NCBI GenBank assembly: GCA_035544955.1
Contig: DASZZN010000049.1
Location: 22,018-86,017, forward strand
DNA from: Candidatus Dormiibacterota bacterium
GTDB taxonomy: Bacteria; Chloroflexota; Dormibacteria; CF-121
Reading direction: 5' to 3'
Length of the DNA stretch: 64,000 nucleotides
Positions 8,765 to 16,519 of the stretch are shown one piece after another. A program made the position numbers and the translations under genes. The notes under the pieces are model-generated. The model did not search any database. It saw nothing but the letters and a program-made list of their open reading frames with translations, and was not told where the DNA came from. Within the stretch, counting starts at the first letter, position 1; each line of letters begins with the position of its first letter.

Positions 8765-9421
8765 GTGAAGAGCCGTGTCGGCGACGAGTCAACCGGCAGT
8801 TGGACGGCCGCCGCCCGGCGCCAGCTGGAGCGCCGCCTTCCCTGGGAGAACCTCCTGCCCGATCGGCAGCCGTTCTACGTCGGGTCCTGGGTCTACGTCT
8901 TCGGCGTGGTCACCATCGCGGCCTTGATCTGGGTCGTGCTCAGTGGCGTCGTGCTGGCGGCGTTCGGCCCCCAATGGTGGCATCTGTCCAGCGCCGGCCG
9001 CTTCTTCAACAGCCTTCACTTCTGGAGCGTCCAGGTGTTCTTCGTCTTCATGGTGCTGCACCTCTGGGGTCAGTACTTCATGGCCAGCTGGCGTGAAGGC
9101 CGGGCGCCAACCTGGATGATCGGGGTGGTCACGTTCGCGGTCAGCATCGTGGCTGCCTTCACCGGCTACCTCTCGCAGCAGAACTTCGACGCCCAGTACA
9201 TCGCGATGAATGCGAAGGATGCCGTGAACTCCACCGGCGTCGGCGGGTTCTTCAATGTCCTGAACTTCGGCCAGATGTACGGCCTGCATGTGATGCTGCT
9301 GCCGATCGCGATCATCGCGCTAGTCTTCCTGCACATCGTCCAGGTCCGGATGAAGGGCGTGGTGCCGCCGATCGGGCACGACGCGAAACCAGCCGCCGCG
9401 CTGGATCTGCGGAAGAAATGA
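8765..9421 (+). CDS. cytochrome b6-like subunit (four-helix, bis-heme)
   Basis: This 218-residue protein is the N-terminal, heme-binding half of a cytochrome b. It has four hydrophobic helices. Two His pairs are visible: LHFW...VLHLW spaced H-x13-H, and LHVM...FLHIV spaced H-x14-H, the spacing that distinguishes b6-type from mitochondrial-type cytochrome b. The GTG start at 8765 follows a GGAGGAGT ribosome-binding site. No CxxCH or Rieske motif is present here or nearby. It overlaps the next gene by 4 bases (ATGA). Predicted role: quinol oxidation or reduction in the membrane; the electron partner is unknown. Confidence 0.85.
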   Translation: MKSRVGDESTGSWTAAARRQLERRLPWENLLPDRQPFYVGSWVYVFGVVTIAALIWVVLSGVVLAAFGPQWWHLSSAGRFFNSLHFWSVQVFFVFMVLHLWGQYFMASWREGRAPTWMIGVVTFAVSIVAAFTGYLSQQNFDAQYIAMNAKDAVNSTGVGGFFNVLNFGQMYGLHVMLLPIAIIALVFLHIVQVRMKGVVPPIGHDAKPAAALDLRKK

Positions 9422-10377
9422 TCAGCGAGCGTTCCGCCGACGAGGCCTCCCACCCGGGCGTTCGCACCATCAGCTACGACCTGCTCAAGGAGATCGCGAT
9501 CGCGATGGTGATCTCCCTGATCGTCATCCTCGGGCTCGCCATCTTCCTATCGTCGCCTGATGTTCCGTCGGTCACGATCCAGAGCTGGGCCCAGGCGGAT
9601 CCGGTGGATTTCACGACGACGGCGAACGATGAACTGGCCGGGCAGAGCGTCACCGCCAGCTACGGACCACCCTATAACCACGGCAGCGGGTCGGTGCAAA
9701 CGATCGGGCCGTTTTCACCGCAGTCCTGGGCGGGGGTCCATGCGAATGTCGACCAGCCGCACGACTTCGTCATCAGCCCGCTCAAGCAGGCCGCCGGAAA
9801 CAACACCCAGCTGAGCGGCGTGATCACCACCTACGAGGCGGCGTCGGCCGACCAGCAGGGCAAGTGGCATGATGCGTACGCCAAGGCCTTGAAAGACGCC
9901 AAGGTCGCGAACGGCGCCGTCACGGTGGCCGCCGGCGACTACGGCCCGGTCCCGGTCATGCTGGCAGTTCTCGTGCAACTGGCTCAGGCGGGAGCGCTGG
10001 ATGGGCTGCTGCTTTCTAGCAACCACTTTTACCAGACCGACTACACCAAGCCCCTGCTCTTCATCAATGACGGCGGTTATGTGCCGGGCCTCGCGCATGA
10101 CCAGCATCTCACCGGCAACCAGTGGGGCATGATGAACGAGACCGGGCTGTATCCCGGCCAGACCTGGCTCTGGCTCTACACGCTTTGGTACCAGCTCCCG
10201 CCCTTCAACCAGGTTTCGTATGGGGACCTGCTGGTGGTCCTGATGATGGGGCTGCTGACCGTGTTATTGGTCCTGGTGCCATTCATCCCGGGCCTACGCG
10301 ATATCCCACGCTGGATCCCGATCTATCGGCTGATCTGGCGGCGCTACTACGCCGAGACGAAGGCGACCGCCCGCTAG
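9418..10377 (+). CDS. cytochrome b partner subunit with large outer-side region
   Basis: This 319-residue protein follows the b6-like gene with a 4-base overlap. It has a membrane helix at about 24-46, a polar region of about 200 residues, and a C-terminal helix (about 263-285) ending with GLRDIPRWIPIYRLIWRRYY, which resembles the end of subunit IV/cytochrome b C-terminal domains. The usual PEWY quinol-site motif was not found. The central region (tyrosine- and histidine-containing, no CxxCH) is not recognised. It may provide an unusual quinone or partner docking site. Confident as a gene; function is inference from context. Confidence 0.75.
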   Translation: MISERSADEASHPGVRTISYDLLKEIAIAMVISLIVILGLAIFLSSPDVPSVTIQSWAQADPVDFTTTANDELAGQSVTASYGPPYNHGSGSVQTIGPFSPQSWAGVHANVDQPHDFVISPLKQAAGNNTQLSGVITTYEAASADQQGKWHDAYAKALKDAKVANGAVTVAAGDYGPVPVMLAVLVQLAQAGALDGLLLSSNHFYQTDYTKPLLFINDGGYVPGLAHDQHLTGNQWGMMNETGLYPGQTWLWLYTLWYQLPPFNQVSYGDLLVVLMMGLLTVLLVLVPFIPGLRDIPRWIPIYRLIWRRYYAETKATAR

Positions 10378-10658
10378 CTCCCTCCGTCGCCGATCGCCTC
10401 ACTCCATTCGCGAATGGACCAGCGGCGCACCACGCCGTTCAGGACGAAGGGATCGCTCCGCGCGAACGCTTCCGCGGCCTCGCGCGTGGTGAAGATCGCC
10501 ATCGAGCCTTCCTCCTGCGGATTGGCGAAGGTGCCGATCATCAGCAGCGTGCCCCGCTCCTGGAACTCTTTCCAGCGTGCAACGTGGGCCGGGAAGTGCA
10601 GAGGTGCCTTGGAGCGAACGTCATCGGCCGACTCGTAGAAGAGGACGTACTTGGGCAT
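10374..10658 (-). CDS. YciI-like (YCII domain) protein
   Basis: This 94-residue protein has the YciI/YCII ferredoxin-like fold signature: an N-terminal MPKYVLFYE strand, the conserved HFPAHVARW histidine segment, GTLLMIGTFA and the AFARSDPFVLNGVV motif near the end. The family has been linked to enzyme or stress roles but the substrate is unknown. The stop overlaps the convergent cytochrome subunit stop by 4 bases. A decayed nitroreductase lies directly upstream on the same strand. Confidence 0.85.
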   Translation of the reverse strand: MPKYVLFYESADDVRSKAPLHFPAHVARWKEFQERGTLLMIGTFANPQEEGSMAIFTTREAAEAFARSDPFVLNGVVRRWSIREWSEAIGDGGS

Positions 10659-10675
10659 CCGTCAATTGTCGGTTG

Positions 10676-11051
10676 TCAGGAAGCCCGGTAGCGCTCCTCG
10701 TGGACGAGGTCGCTGAGCGGCTTTCGGTCGCCACGCCGCGGGGGGCGGGCCGGAAATCCGAGTGAGATTGCGGTGCGGACCACCCGTTTCTTACCGGGCA
10801 CGCCTGCCGAGCGCGGCGCCTCGCAGATGGCCGGTGTAGCCGCCGATGGTGGCGAGCGCTTCGAGGGTCTCGCGCTGACGGATGACGATGACCTCGCTGA
10901 ACTGACGGTTACTCGCGCTGCCCGACCATCGCGCCACCTCGAGGATATCCTGCACGGTCTTTTCCGGCACAGGCTTTCGCTGGAACTCGCGCACGGCACG
11001 GAGGCTGCAAAGAAAATCGGTCAGGGTTTGCGGCTGGGCTTCGACGGCCAT
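10676..11051 (-). pseudogene. nitroreductase-family gene with internal deletion and frame break
   Basis: The 5' part (from ATG 11051) reads a nitroreductase N-terminus: SLRAVREFQRKPVP, VARWSGSASNRQ and GGYTGHLRGAALG. It then runs into a stop in its own frame near 10791. The next frame carries the C-terminus (VVRTAISLGFPARPPRRGDR, then KPLSDLVHEERY), ending at TGA 10676-10678. The middle of the enzyme, roughly 80 residues with the FMN-phosphate-binding core, is missing. The junction is near 10790-10815. An intact family member is about 180-200 residues, so this should be non-functional. Confidence 0.8.
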
Positions 11052-11164
11052 CGATTTCAGCCTGCCCAGCCACACCCGGGCCAGAGTGCTCGTGTTTTGT
11101 CATGGTTTCGAAAGGCGTCCGCCTCCATGCTGGCTCCATTGCAACGCAGAAGGAGGTGAAAGAA

Positions 11165-11419
11165 ATGAACCCAATCAGAAGGATTCTCGTCGGCGCCGCG
11201 GTAGCGGGCTCGCTGCTGACGGGTGGTGTGGTCGGCGCCGCGATCGGCGGGCCGCTCGCGGCCAGCGCGGCCACGACGACCAATGTCGCCGCGACGGCGG
11301 CCACCCCGAGCGCAGGTTCCGGCACGTTCGTGCCGAACGAAAACGCGACGCACGAGGCTGGAGAGAGTGCAGCGCGGGAGGCGCAGGAGAACGCGGGCCA
11401 GGTCCCGACTGTTCCCTAG
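11165..11419 (+). CDS. small secreted or anchored Ala/Thr-rich peptide
   Basis: An 84-residue protein with an N-terminal signal or anchor segment (IRRILVGAAVAGSLLTGGVV then AAIGGPLAASA) followed by Thr/Ala-rich sequence and an acidic end with NENATHEAGESAAREAQENAGQ. The start at 11165 has a near-perfect ribosome-binding site, AAGGAGGTGA, so high expression is likely. A signal peptidase site is plausible after AASA. I do not recognise a function. A GC-rich hairpin follows at 11441-11463. Confidence 0.75.
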   Translation: MNPIRRILVGAAVAGSLLTGGVVGAAIGGPLAASAATTTNVAATAATPSAGSGTFVPNENATHEAGESAAREAQENAGQVPTVP

Positions 11420-11440
11420 CCGCCACGTGAGAACGACGAT

Positions 11441-11463
11441 GGGGCCGGGATCATTTCCGGCCC
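11441..11463 (+). terminator. GC hairpin after the secreted-peptide gene
   Basis: GGGGCCGG and CCGGCCCC form an 8-bp perfect stem with a short loop 22 bases after the stop codon. No T-tract follows, so it is only a weak intrinsic terminator candidate; it could also protect the mRNA 3' end. Confidence 0.4.
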
Positions 11464-11535
11464 CAGACTTGTATGGTGTCATCAAATCGAAAGGAATACG
11501 CTGCGAGACTGGGAGCGGGTGAAAGGACGTTGAGT

Positions 11536-12828
11536 ATGGCTCGGGTTGACCTTGTTCGTTCCGGCGCCCAGCGGGTGGCGCTCGCGGCAACCGGCATTGT
11601 CGCCGCACTCTACCTGCTGATCGCGGTGGCCGTCGTCTTGATCTTGACGCATAACCTGACCTCCAACGTCGACGGCACGCTCTCGACCTGGCTGACCTCG
11701 ATGGCCGCCGACCGACAGACGATAACCAGGGGTTTCCCAGGGCCTCCCGTGGGACCGCATCTCGGTGATGCGCCGGTCCTCTGGTGGATGTGGCACCCCG
11801 ATGGAAATTTCAGTGACAGCAGTACCGAAGCCCAGTCCGTCAAGCTGCCGGTTCCGCCGACCAGCATCACGAATCCGCAGACCATCACGGTGTCCGGCAT
11901 CCCGCTGCGAGTCATGGGTGGCCACGTCGGGGACGACTGGGCAGTCGTCGCCCAGTCGATGAGCAGTGTCGACCAGGCCCGGACAAACCTCATCCAGGCT
12001 GAACTCTTGATCGGCCCAGTGCTCCTCGTCATCGTCTTCCTCGGAGCGTTGGCCATCGGTCGCCGTGTTGCCGCGCCGATCGAGCACGCACGCCAGCGGC
12101 AGATGGACTTCACCGCCAACGCCTCACACGAGCTCCGCACGCCGCTGGCGGTGATCCAGGCACAGACATCGCTGGCGTTATCGCAACCTCGCGACGGGGA
12201 CTGGTATCAACGAGCGTTCACGCGTGTCAACCAGGAAAGCCGACGCATGCGTCACCTCGTCGACGACCTCCTCTGGCTCGCCCGGTTCGAAGCCATGCCG
12301 CGCTCGGGCCAGGCGGAGCCGGTGGATGTCGGCGTGATGGCGCAACAGGCGGTGGACCGGTTTGCCGCGGTCGCCGAGGCCCGTCAGCAGCGGCTGAGCG
12401 TCCGGCTCACCGGAGATTCCCACGTGATCGCCGCCTCACCCGAATGGCTGGATCACCTGATCGGCGTTTTGCTCGACAACGCCTGCAAGTACACGCCGGA
12501 GTGGGGCACGATCGATGTTCGCGTCGCCGCCGAAGGCAACCGCATCAAGCTGGTCGTCGACGACTCCGGGCCCGGTATTCCCCTGGACCAGCGGGCTGGA
12601 ATCTTCGACCGGTTCCGGCGCGCCACGGACCAACCGGGCGGAGCCGGACTCGGTCTGGCGATCGCCGATGCCGTCGTCCGCGCGACCAACGGGCGCTGGG
12701 ACGTCTCGACCTCGGCGGCAGGCGGCGCCAGCATGGCGGTCACCTGGCCTAGGCTGCTAGCCCGCCCGGCAGCCACCCGGTCGGCGGTATCGGAGACGCC
12801 TCCGCCGCTGGCCCGGCTCGACGCCTAG
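11536..12828 (+). CDS. sensor histidine kinase, orphan
   Basis: A 430-residue membrane kinase. Two membrane helices (about 15-36 and 148-170) bracket a sensor region of about 110 residues outside the cell. The dimerisation/phosphoacceptor helix has DFTANASHELRTPLAVI with the acceptor His. The ATPase domain has DNACKYTP (N box), DDSGPGIP (G1) and GGAGLGLAIA (G2). A HAMP domain is very short or absent. No response regulator is adjacent; the nearest OmpR-type regulator without a kinase is at 35892. It directly precedes the redox operon at 12884, which it might control. Confidence 0.92.
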   Translation: MARVDLVRSGAQRVALAATGIVAALYLLIAVAVVLILTHNLTSNVDGTLSTWLTSMAADRQTITRGFPGPPVGPHLGDAPVLWWMWHPDGNFSDSSTEAQSVKLPVPPTSITNPQTITVSGIPLRVMGGHVGDDWAVVAQSMSSVDQARTNLIQAELLIGPVLLVIVFLGALAIGRRVAAPIEHARQRQMDFTANASHELRTPLAVIQAQTSLALSQPRDGDWYQRAFTRVNQESRRMRHLVDDLLWLARFEAMPRSGQAEPVDVGVMAQQAVDRFAAVAEARQQRLSVRLTGDSHVIAASPEWLDHLIGVLLDNACKYTPEWGTIDVRVAAEGNRIKLVVDDSGPGIPLDQRAGIFDRFRRATDQPGGAGLGLAIADAVVRATNGRWDVSTSAAGGASMAVTWPRLLARPAATRSAVSETPPPLARLDA

Positions 12829-12859
12829 TTTCTTAAAAGCTGGCGTCACGGTTTTGCAA

Positions 12860-12875
12860 GGTGCCCTCCGGCACC
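12860..12875 (+). promoter_or_regulatory. perfect 6-bp hairpin before the redox operon
   Basis: GGTGCC-CTCC-GGCACC forms a perfect stem-loop 8 bases before the ATG at 12884. It lies in the likely 5' leader of the ApbE operon or at the end of the kinase mRNA, and covers the region where a ribosome-binding site would be expected. No T-tract follows. Confidence 0.35.
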
Positions 12876-12883
12876 ATGCTCTT

Positions 12884-13171
12884 ATGAACTCAGCAACAGC
12901 GATCCAGCGGGACCGTGGGCTGCAGCGCCTACGGCGACTGACCTTCGGAGCGACGGCGGGTGCGCTGGTCGCGGTGGTGGGCGTTAGCTACGTCGCCGCC
13001 GCCTCGTACGCCGGCAAGTCATCGTCCACGACCGCCTTGAATGCCACGACGTCGACGACAACGACGGATAACTCCAGCTCGAGCTCGGCGACCGGCAGCA
13101 GCCTGCAGTCGACCCAAGCGCCCACCACCGGCAGCAGCGGTAGCGGCACGGTGACCAGCGGCGGTTCGTGA
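12884..13171 (+). CDS. membrane-anchored Ser/Thr-rich protein
   Basis: A 95-residue protein with an Arg-rich N-terminus (QRDRGLQRLRRL), a single helix (about 24-45) and a low-complexity Ser/Thr/Gly tail, predicted outside the cell. It is the first gene of a five-gene redox operon and overlaps the ApbE start. An FMN-binding protein would be expected here, but no D-x-x-[S/T]-G-A-T flavinylation motif is present, so the role remains unknown. The tail might be glycosylated or act as a wall-spanning linker. Confidence 0.65.
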   Translation: MNSATAIQRDRGLQRLRRLTFGATAGALVAVVGVSYVAAASYAGKSSSTTALNATTSTTTTDNSSSSSATGSSLQSTQAPTTGSSGSGTVTSGGS

Positions 13172-14103
13172 TGACCGTCGCGCTCAAGAGCTGGACGGCG
13201 CTGGGCACCTCGGTGCACGTGATCGCGACCGATGCCGATGGGCTCGGCCGTGCCACCACCGCGGTGGGCGACGTCCTCGAGGACGTCGACACCGCCTACA
13301 GCCGGTTTCGCGAGGACAGCGAGCTGAGCCGCCTGAACGCGAGCCCGGGCCGCACCGTCCGCGTGAGCCCGCTGCTGGCAACCGCGATCGACGCGGCCCA
13401 GCGCGCGGCGCGCCTGACCGATGGGGCGGTCGATCCCACCATCGGTCACGCCATTCGCGTGGCCGGGTATGACGACGACTTCTCACGGATTGCCGCTCAA
13501 GACGGTCCGATCAACCTGCGCGCCTGGCGCGTCCCGGGCTGGCGGGCGATCCGCTTCGACCGCCGGTCACGCACGGTCCTGCTGCCGCCCGGAGTGGAGC
13601 TCGACCTGGGCTCGACCGGAAAGGCGCTGGCGGCCGACATCGCCGCGCGCGCCGCCCTCGCGGCCGCCGGCGCAGGCGGGGTGCTGGTCAGCCTCGGGGG
13701 CGACATCGCCACCGCGGGGACGCCGCCGTCCGGCGCCTGGCGGATCCACGTGGCGGAAGACAGCCGCGAAAAACCTGATGGGGACGGCGAGGTGATCTGC
13801 CTCCCCGCCGGCGGAGTCGCCACCTCGAGCACCACCGTCCGCCGGTGGACTCGCGGCGCCGCGGTCCTCCATCACATCATCGACCCGGAGACCAGCCGGC
13901 CGACGACCGGTCCCTTCCGAACGGTGACGGTCGCCGCCGCGACCTGCCTCGACGCCAACATCGCATCAACGGCGGCGATCGTTCGAGGAGAGGCGGCCAT
14001 CGACTGGTTGACGAGCTGGGGCCTGCCGGCCCGGCTGGTCGAAAACGATGGAACGATTCACTACATCGGCCGCTGGCCGGATCCATCGGGAGTGGCGGCG
14101 TGA
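13168..14103 (+). CDS. apbE: ApbE-family FAD:protein FMN transferase
   Basis: ApbE enzymes use FAD and Mg2+ to attach FMN through a phosphoester to Thr in target proteins outside the cytoplasmic membrane. This 311-residue copy has the N-terminal LGTSVHV segment, LDLGSTGKALAADIAA, GVLVSLGGDIA, the HHIIDPETSRPTTG block and the metal-site CLDANIASTAA (canonical DA-x-A/S-T). No clear signal peptide is seen. The start is GTG 13168 or ATG 13171, overlapping the anchor gene. It shows little local similarity to the second ApbE at 42962 apart from motifs. Its target is not obvious in this operon. Confidence 0.9.
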   Translation: MMTVALKSWTALGTSVHVIATDADGLGRATTAVGDVLEDVDTAYSRFREDSELSRLNASPGRTVRVSPLLATAIDAAQRAARLTDGAVDPTIGHAIRVAGYDDDFSRIAAQDGPINLRAWRVPGWRAIRFDRRSRTVLLPPGVELDLGSTGKALAADIAARAALAAAGAGGVLVSLGGDIATAGTPPSGAWRIHVAEDSREKPDGDGEVICLPAGGVATSSTTVRRWTRGAAVLHHIIDPETSRPTTGPFRTVTVAAATCLDANIASTAAIVRGEAAIDWLTSWGLPARLVENDGTIHYIGRWPDPSGVAA

Positions 14104-14675
14104 GCGACACCATTCTCTGGTACGCGACTCGCGGCGCCGGCGTCGTCAGCCTCGCCCTGCTGACCGGCGTTGTCGCGCTGGGCATCGCGAGCGCAATGCG
14201 CTGGCAGACCGCGTCATGGCCGCGCTTTCTTACCACGGGCTTTCACCGCAACCTGGCGCTCGCGACGCTCATCTTCCTCGCGCTTCACATCGTGACGGCC
14301 GTCGTCGACCCATTCACGGCGCTCGGCTGGCAGGCTGCCCTCATTCCGTTCTCGTCGTCATACCGTCGATTCTGGCTGGGCCTCGGCGTGGTTGCCATTT
14401 ATTTGCTGCTCGCGATCGTGGTGACGAGCCTGCTTCGCCCGCTCTTCGGACCGCGCACCTGGCGGCTCGTCCACTGGCTCGCCTACCTCATGTGGCCGAT
14501 CGCCGTCATCCACGGCATCGGCACCGGCACCGACCCGCGTTTCGCATGGATGCTGGTGATCGAGGCGGTCTGTATCGGGAGCATCATGGCCGCGGTCGCC
14601 TGGCGCGTGAGCCGCCCGAACGCGGGCTGGCGCCAGATCCCAGCCGTCACACCTCGGGCGCGGAAATGGAGCTGA
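14100..14675 (+). CDS. ferric-reductase-like transmembrane heme protein
   Basis: A 191-residue membrane protein with six hydrophobic helices. His pairs typical of b-type heme ligands in the ferric reductase-like domain are visible: GFHRNLALATLIFLALHIV and LVHWLAYLMWPIAVIHGIG. Flavin- and NAD-binding domains are absent, so electrons must come from a separate subunit, plausibly the NuoF-like protein encoded next. GTG start at 14100 overlaps the ApbE stop; the stop overlaps the next ATG by 10 bases. Confidence 0.85.
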   Translation: MSDTILWYATRGAGVVSLALLTGVVALGIASAMRWQTASWPRFLTTGFHRNLALATLIFLALHIVTAVVDPFTALGWQAALIPFSSSYRRFWLGLGVVAIYLLLAIVVTSLLRPLFGPRTWRLVHWLAYLMWPIAVIHGIGTGTDPRFAWMLVIEAVCIGSIMAAVAWRVSRPNAGWRQIPAVTPRARKWS

Positions 14676-15883
14676 TCCCGCTTGCGCCCGGGGCCGAAAG
14701 CCTCGCCGCGCATCGCCAGCGCCTGGGGCCGCTCCCGACGCTGCCATCCGGCCAGCTGATCGCCGAACTGGAGGCGAGCGGGCTCCTCGGACGAGGCGGC
14801 GCCGGCTTCCCGGTGGGGCGCAAGTGGCGAGCGGTCGCCGAACGCTCCTCGGGCGGTGCGGTCGTGCTGGCGAATGGTGCCGAGGGCGAGCCGTTGAGCC
14901 TCAAGGATCGGACGTTGATGGCGGGCCGGCCGCATCTCGTGATCGACGGCGCGCTGCTCGCCGCGCGCGCCGTTGCCGCCGACAACATCATCTTTTATGT
15001 CGGGGGCGAACACCGTGCGGCCCAAGCGGCGCTGCGAGACGCCCTCGCTGAGCGCAGTCGGGACCTGCAGGGTGGCGCCCGCATCGCCACTGCGCCGGGC
15101 GGGTACGTGTCGGGGGAGGAATCCGCCGCGGTGCACTTCGTGAATGCGGGCGATGCCCGCCCGACCACCATACCGCCTCGCCCCTTCGAACGTGGTGTCG
15201 GCGGCCGGCCGACGCTGGTGCAGAACGTCGAAAGCCTCGCGTTGGCCGCGCTCATCGCTCGTCGGGGCCACGCCTGGTACCAGGGTCTCGGTCACGGCCA
15301 GGCACGTGGCCTTGGCCTCGTCACCGTCTCCGGCGCGGTTAACCATGCTGGGGTTCGCGAAGTCGAATTCGGATCGACGTTGGGGGACGCGGCGGCCGCA
15401 GCGGGCGGCGTGAGCGGCGATGTCGGCGCCGTGCTCCTCGGTGGCTACTTCGGGGGCTGGGCTGACGTCGACCAGCAGTGGGGGCTGCCGCTCGACGCGC
15501 ACTCGATGCGCGCTCGGGGCCTGGCGTTGGGCTGCGGGGTTGTGCACTTCCTCCCCGCCCAGACTTGCGGGGTTGAGGCTACCGCCCGCATCATGACTTA
15601 CCTCGCCTCGCAGAGCGCGCGTCAGTGCGGACCCTGCGTCTTCGGTCTGGCGGCGATCGCCGGCGCCACCCAGCGGCTGGGTGCGAGGTCGCCGAAGGCT
15701 GACGACCTCGAGCGCATCGCCCGCTGGAGCGGGCAGCTGACGGGGCGCGGCGCGTGCCGCCATCCCGATGGGGCGGTCGCCCTGCTGCAGAGTGCGATGC
15801 ACGTCTTCGCCGACGATTTTGCCGCGCATCAGCGCCGGCGCTGTCTGACGACCTCCGTGCCGGCGAGAGTGGCGGTGGCTTGA
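14666..15883 (+). CDS. NuoF-like NADH-binding flavoprotein with SLBB domain
   Basis: A 405-residue protein related to complex I NuoF/HoxF. The FMN/NADH site GRGGAGFPVGRKW lies at 42-54, then NGAEGEP, GGYVSGEESA and a SLBB segment (VSGAVNHAGVREVEFG). The C-terminal iron-sulfur region has CGPC and a later GRGACRHPDG, giving three clear cysteines where NuoF has four; an upstream Cys (LPAQTCGVE) might be the fourth. No other complex I subunits are nearby. Likely passes electrons from NAD(P)H to the ferredoxin and/or the heme protein of the same operon. Confidence 0.85.
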   Translation: MELIPLAPGAESLAAHRQRLGPLPTLPSGQLIAELEASGLLGRGGAGFPVGRKWRAVAERSSGGAVVLANGAEGEPLSLKDRTLMAGRPHLVIDGALLAARAVAADNIIFYVGGEHRAAQAALRDALAERSRDLQGGARIATAPGGYVSGEESAAVHFVNAGDARPTTIPPRPFERGVGGRPTLVQNVESLALAALIARRGHAWYQGLGHGQARGLGLVTVSGAVNHAGVREVEFGSTLGDAAAAAGGVSGDVGAVLLGGYFGGWADVDQQWGLPLDAHSMRARGLALGCGVVHFLPAQTCGVEATARIMTYLASQSARQCGPCVFGLAAIAGATQRLGARSPKADDLERIARWSGQLTGRGACRHPDGAVALLQSAMHVFADDFAAHQRRRCLTTSVPARVAVA

Positions 15884-16104
15884 TGGCCGAAACACTGCAG
15901 ATCGATCGCATCCGCTGCGATGGTCACGGGCTTTGCGCCGAGCTGCTCCCCGAGCTGATCAGCCTGGACGACTGGGGCTTCCCGATCATCAAAGCCGGCA
16001 CGCTTCCGCCAAGCCTCGTCGAGCATGCCCGGCGCGCCGTCGATGCCTGCCCGGTCCTGGCCCTCCGCCTGGCGTCGATGACACCCGTCACGCAAAGGCA
16101 CTGA
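15883..16104 (+). CDS. [3Fe-4S]-type ferredoxin
   Basis: A 73-residue ferredoxin with cysteines C12 and C18 in CDGHGLC and C56 in ACPVLAL. Three cysteines with C-x5-C and a distant CP is the pattern of small [3Fe-4S] ferredoxins, like those that serve cytochromes P450. It is the last gene of the redox operon, and its ATG overlaps the NuoF-like stop by one base. It may receive electrons from the NuoF-like protein. Confidence 0.88.
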   Translation: MAETLQIDRIRCDGHGLCAELLPELISLDDWGFPIIKAGTLPPSLVEHARRAVDACPVLALRLASMTPVTQRH

Positions 16105-16180
16105 CCTCAGTGAATGGTCAGGATGCTGGCCGCAACGTACGCTTGCGGCCGTCATCCGATCAGATCGCTGAGGAGCTGAG

Positions 16181-16519
16181 ATGCCGGGGTTTGAGTATCG
16201 ATCGTCGGAGAACTGGCGCGGGATTCCGTTGGTGCACGTTGCCTTTGGCCGCCGGGAGGGTGGTCGTTATCGCGCGGCACGAGCCCGCGGGGTGATCGCC
16301 GTCGGCGACAGCGCGGTCGGGGTGGTGGCCATCGGGATCGTGGCCGTAGGCGTCATCGCCGTGGCCCCGGTTGCGCTCGGACTCGTCGCGGTCGGCGTCG
16401 TCGCCCTCGGCCTGGTCTCCGCCGGGGTCGTGGCCGTCGGGCTCGTCACCGCGGGTGTCGTCGTCGTCGGAGTCCGGGCGGTCGGGGTAGTAGCGATCCG
16501 GTTGGGATTAGGCGGTTAG
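16181..16519 (+). CDS. Gly-pentad repeat protein, unknown function
   Basis: A 112-residue protein. The first 35 residues (FEYRSSENWRGIPLVHVAFGR...) are unique. The remainder is a run of pentads that start with Gly and are filled with Val, Ala, Leu or Ile (GVVAL, GLVSA, GVVAV, GLVTA, and so on) for about 12 units. Such spacing suggests a small beta-solenoid or an unusual membrane structure rather than ordinary helices. The start at 16181 has GAGGAG in reach. It ends 4 bases into the convergent SRPBCC gene. No function is known to me. Confidence 0.65.
   Translation: MPGFEYRSSENWRGIPLVHVAFGRREGGRYRAARARGVIAVGDSAVGVVAIGIVAVGVIAVAPVALGLVAVGVVALGLVSAGVVAVGLVTAGVVVVGVRAVGVVAIRLGLGG

Noticed and set aside
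8765..10377. Complete cytochrome bc1 or b6f operon
   Set aside because: No Rieske [2Fe-2S] motif and no CxxCH heme-c motif occur in or near the cluster.
12884..13171. Ser/Thr-rich protein as flavinylation target of the adjacent ApbE
   Set aside because: No D-x-x-[S/T]-G-A-T motif and no FMN_bind domain are present, so the claim is not supported.
14666..15883. Complex I (nuo) operon
   Set aside because: Only a NuoF-like subunit is present, with no NuoE, NuoG or membrane-arm genes.
16267..16449. Thr/Pro-rich 60-residue frame opposite the Gly-pentad protein
   Set aside because: Its repeats simply mirror the plus-strand repeats; the plus frame has a unique conserved-looking N-terminus and ribosome-binding site.
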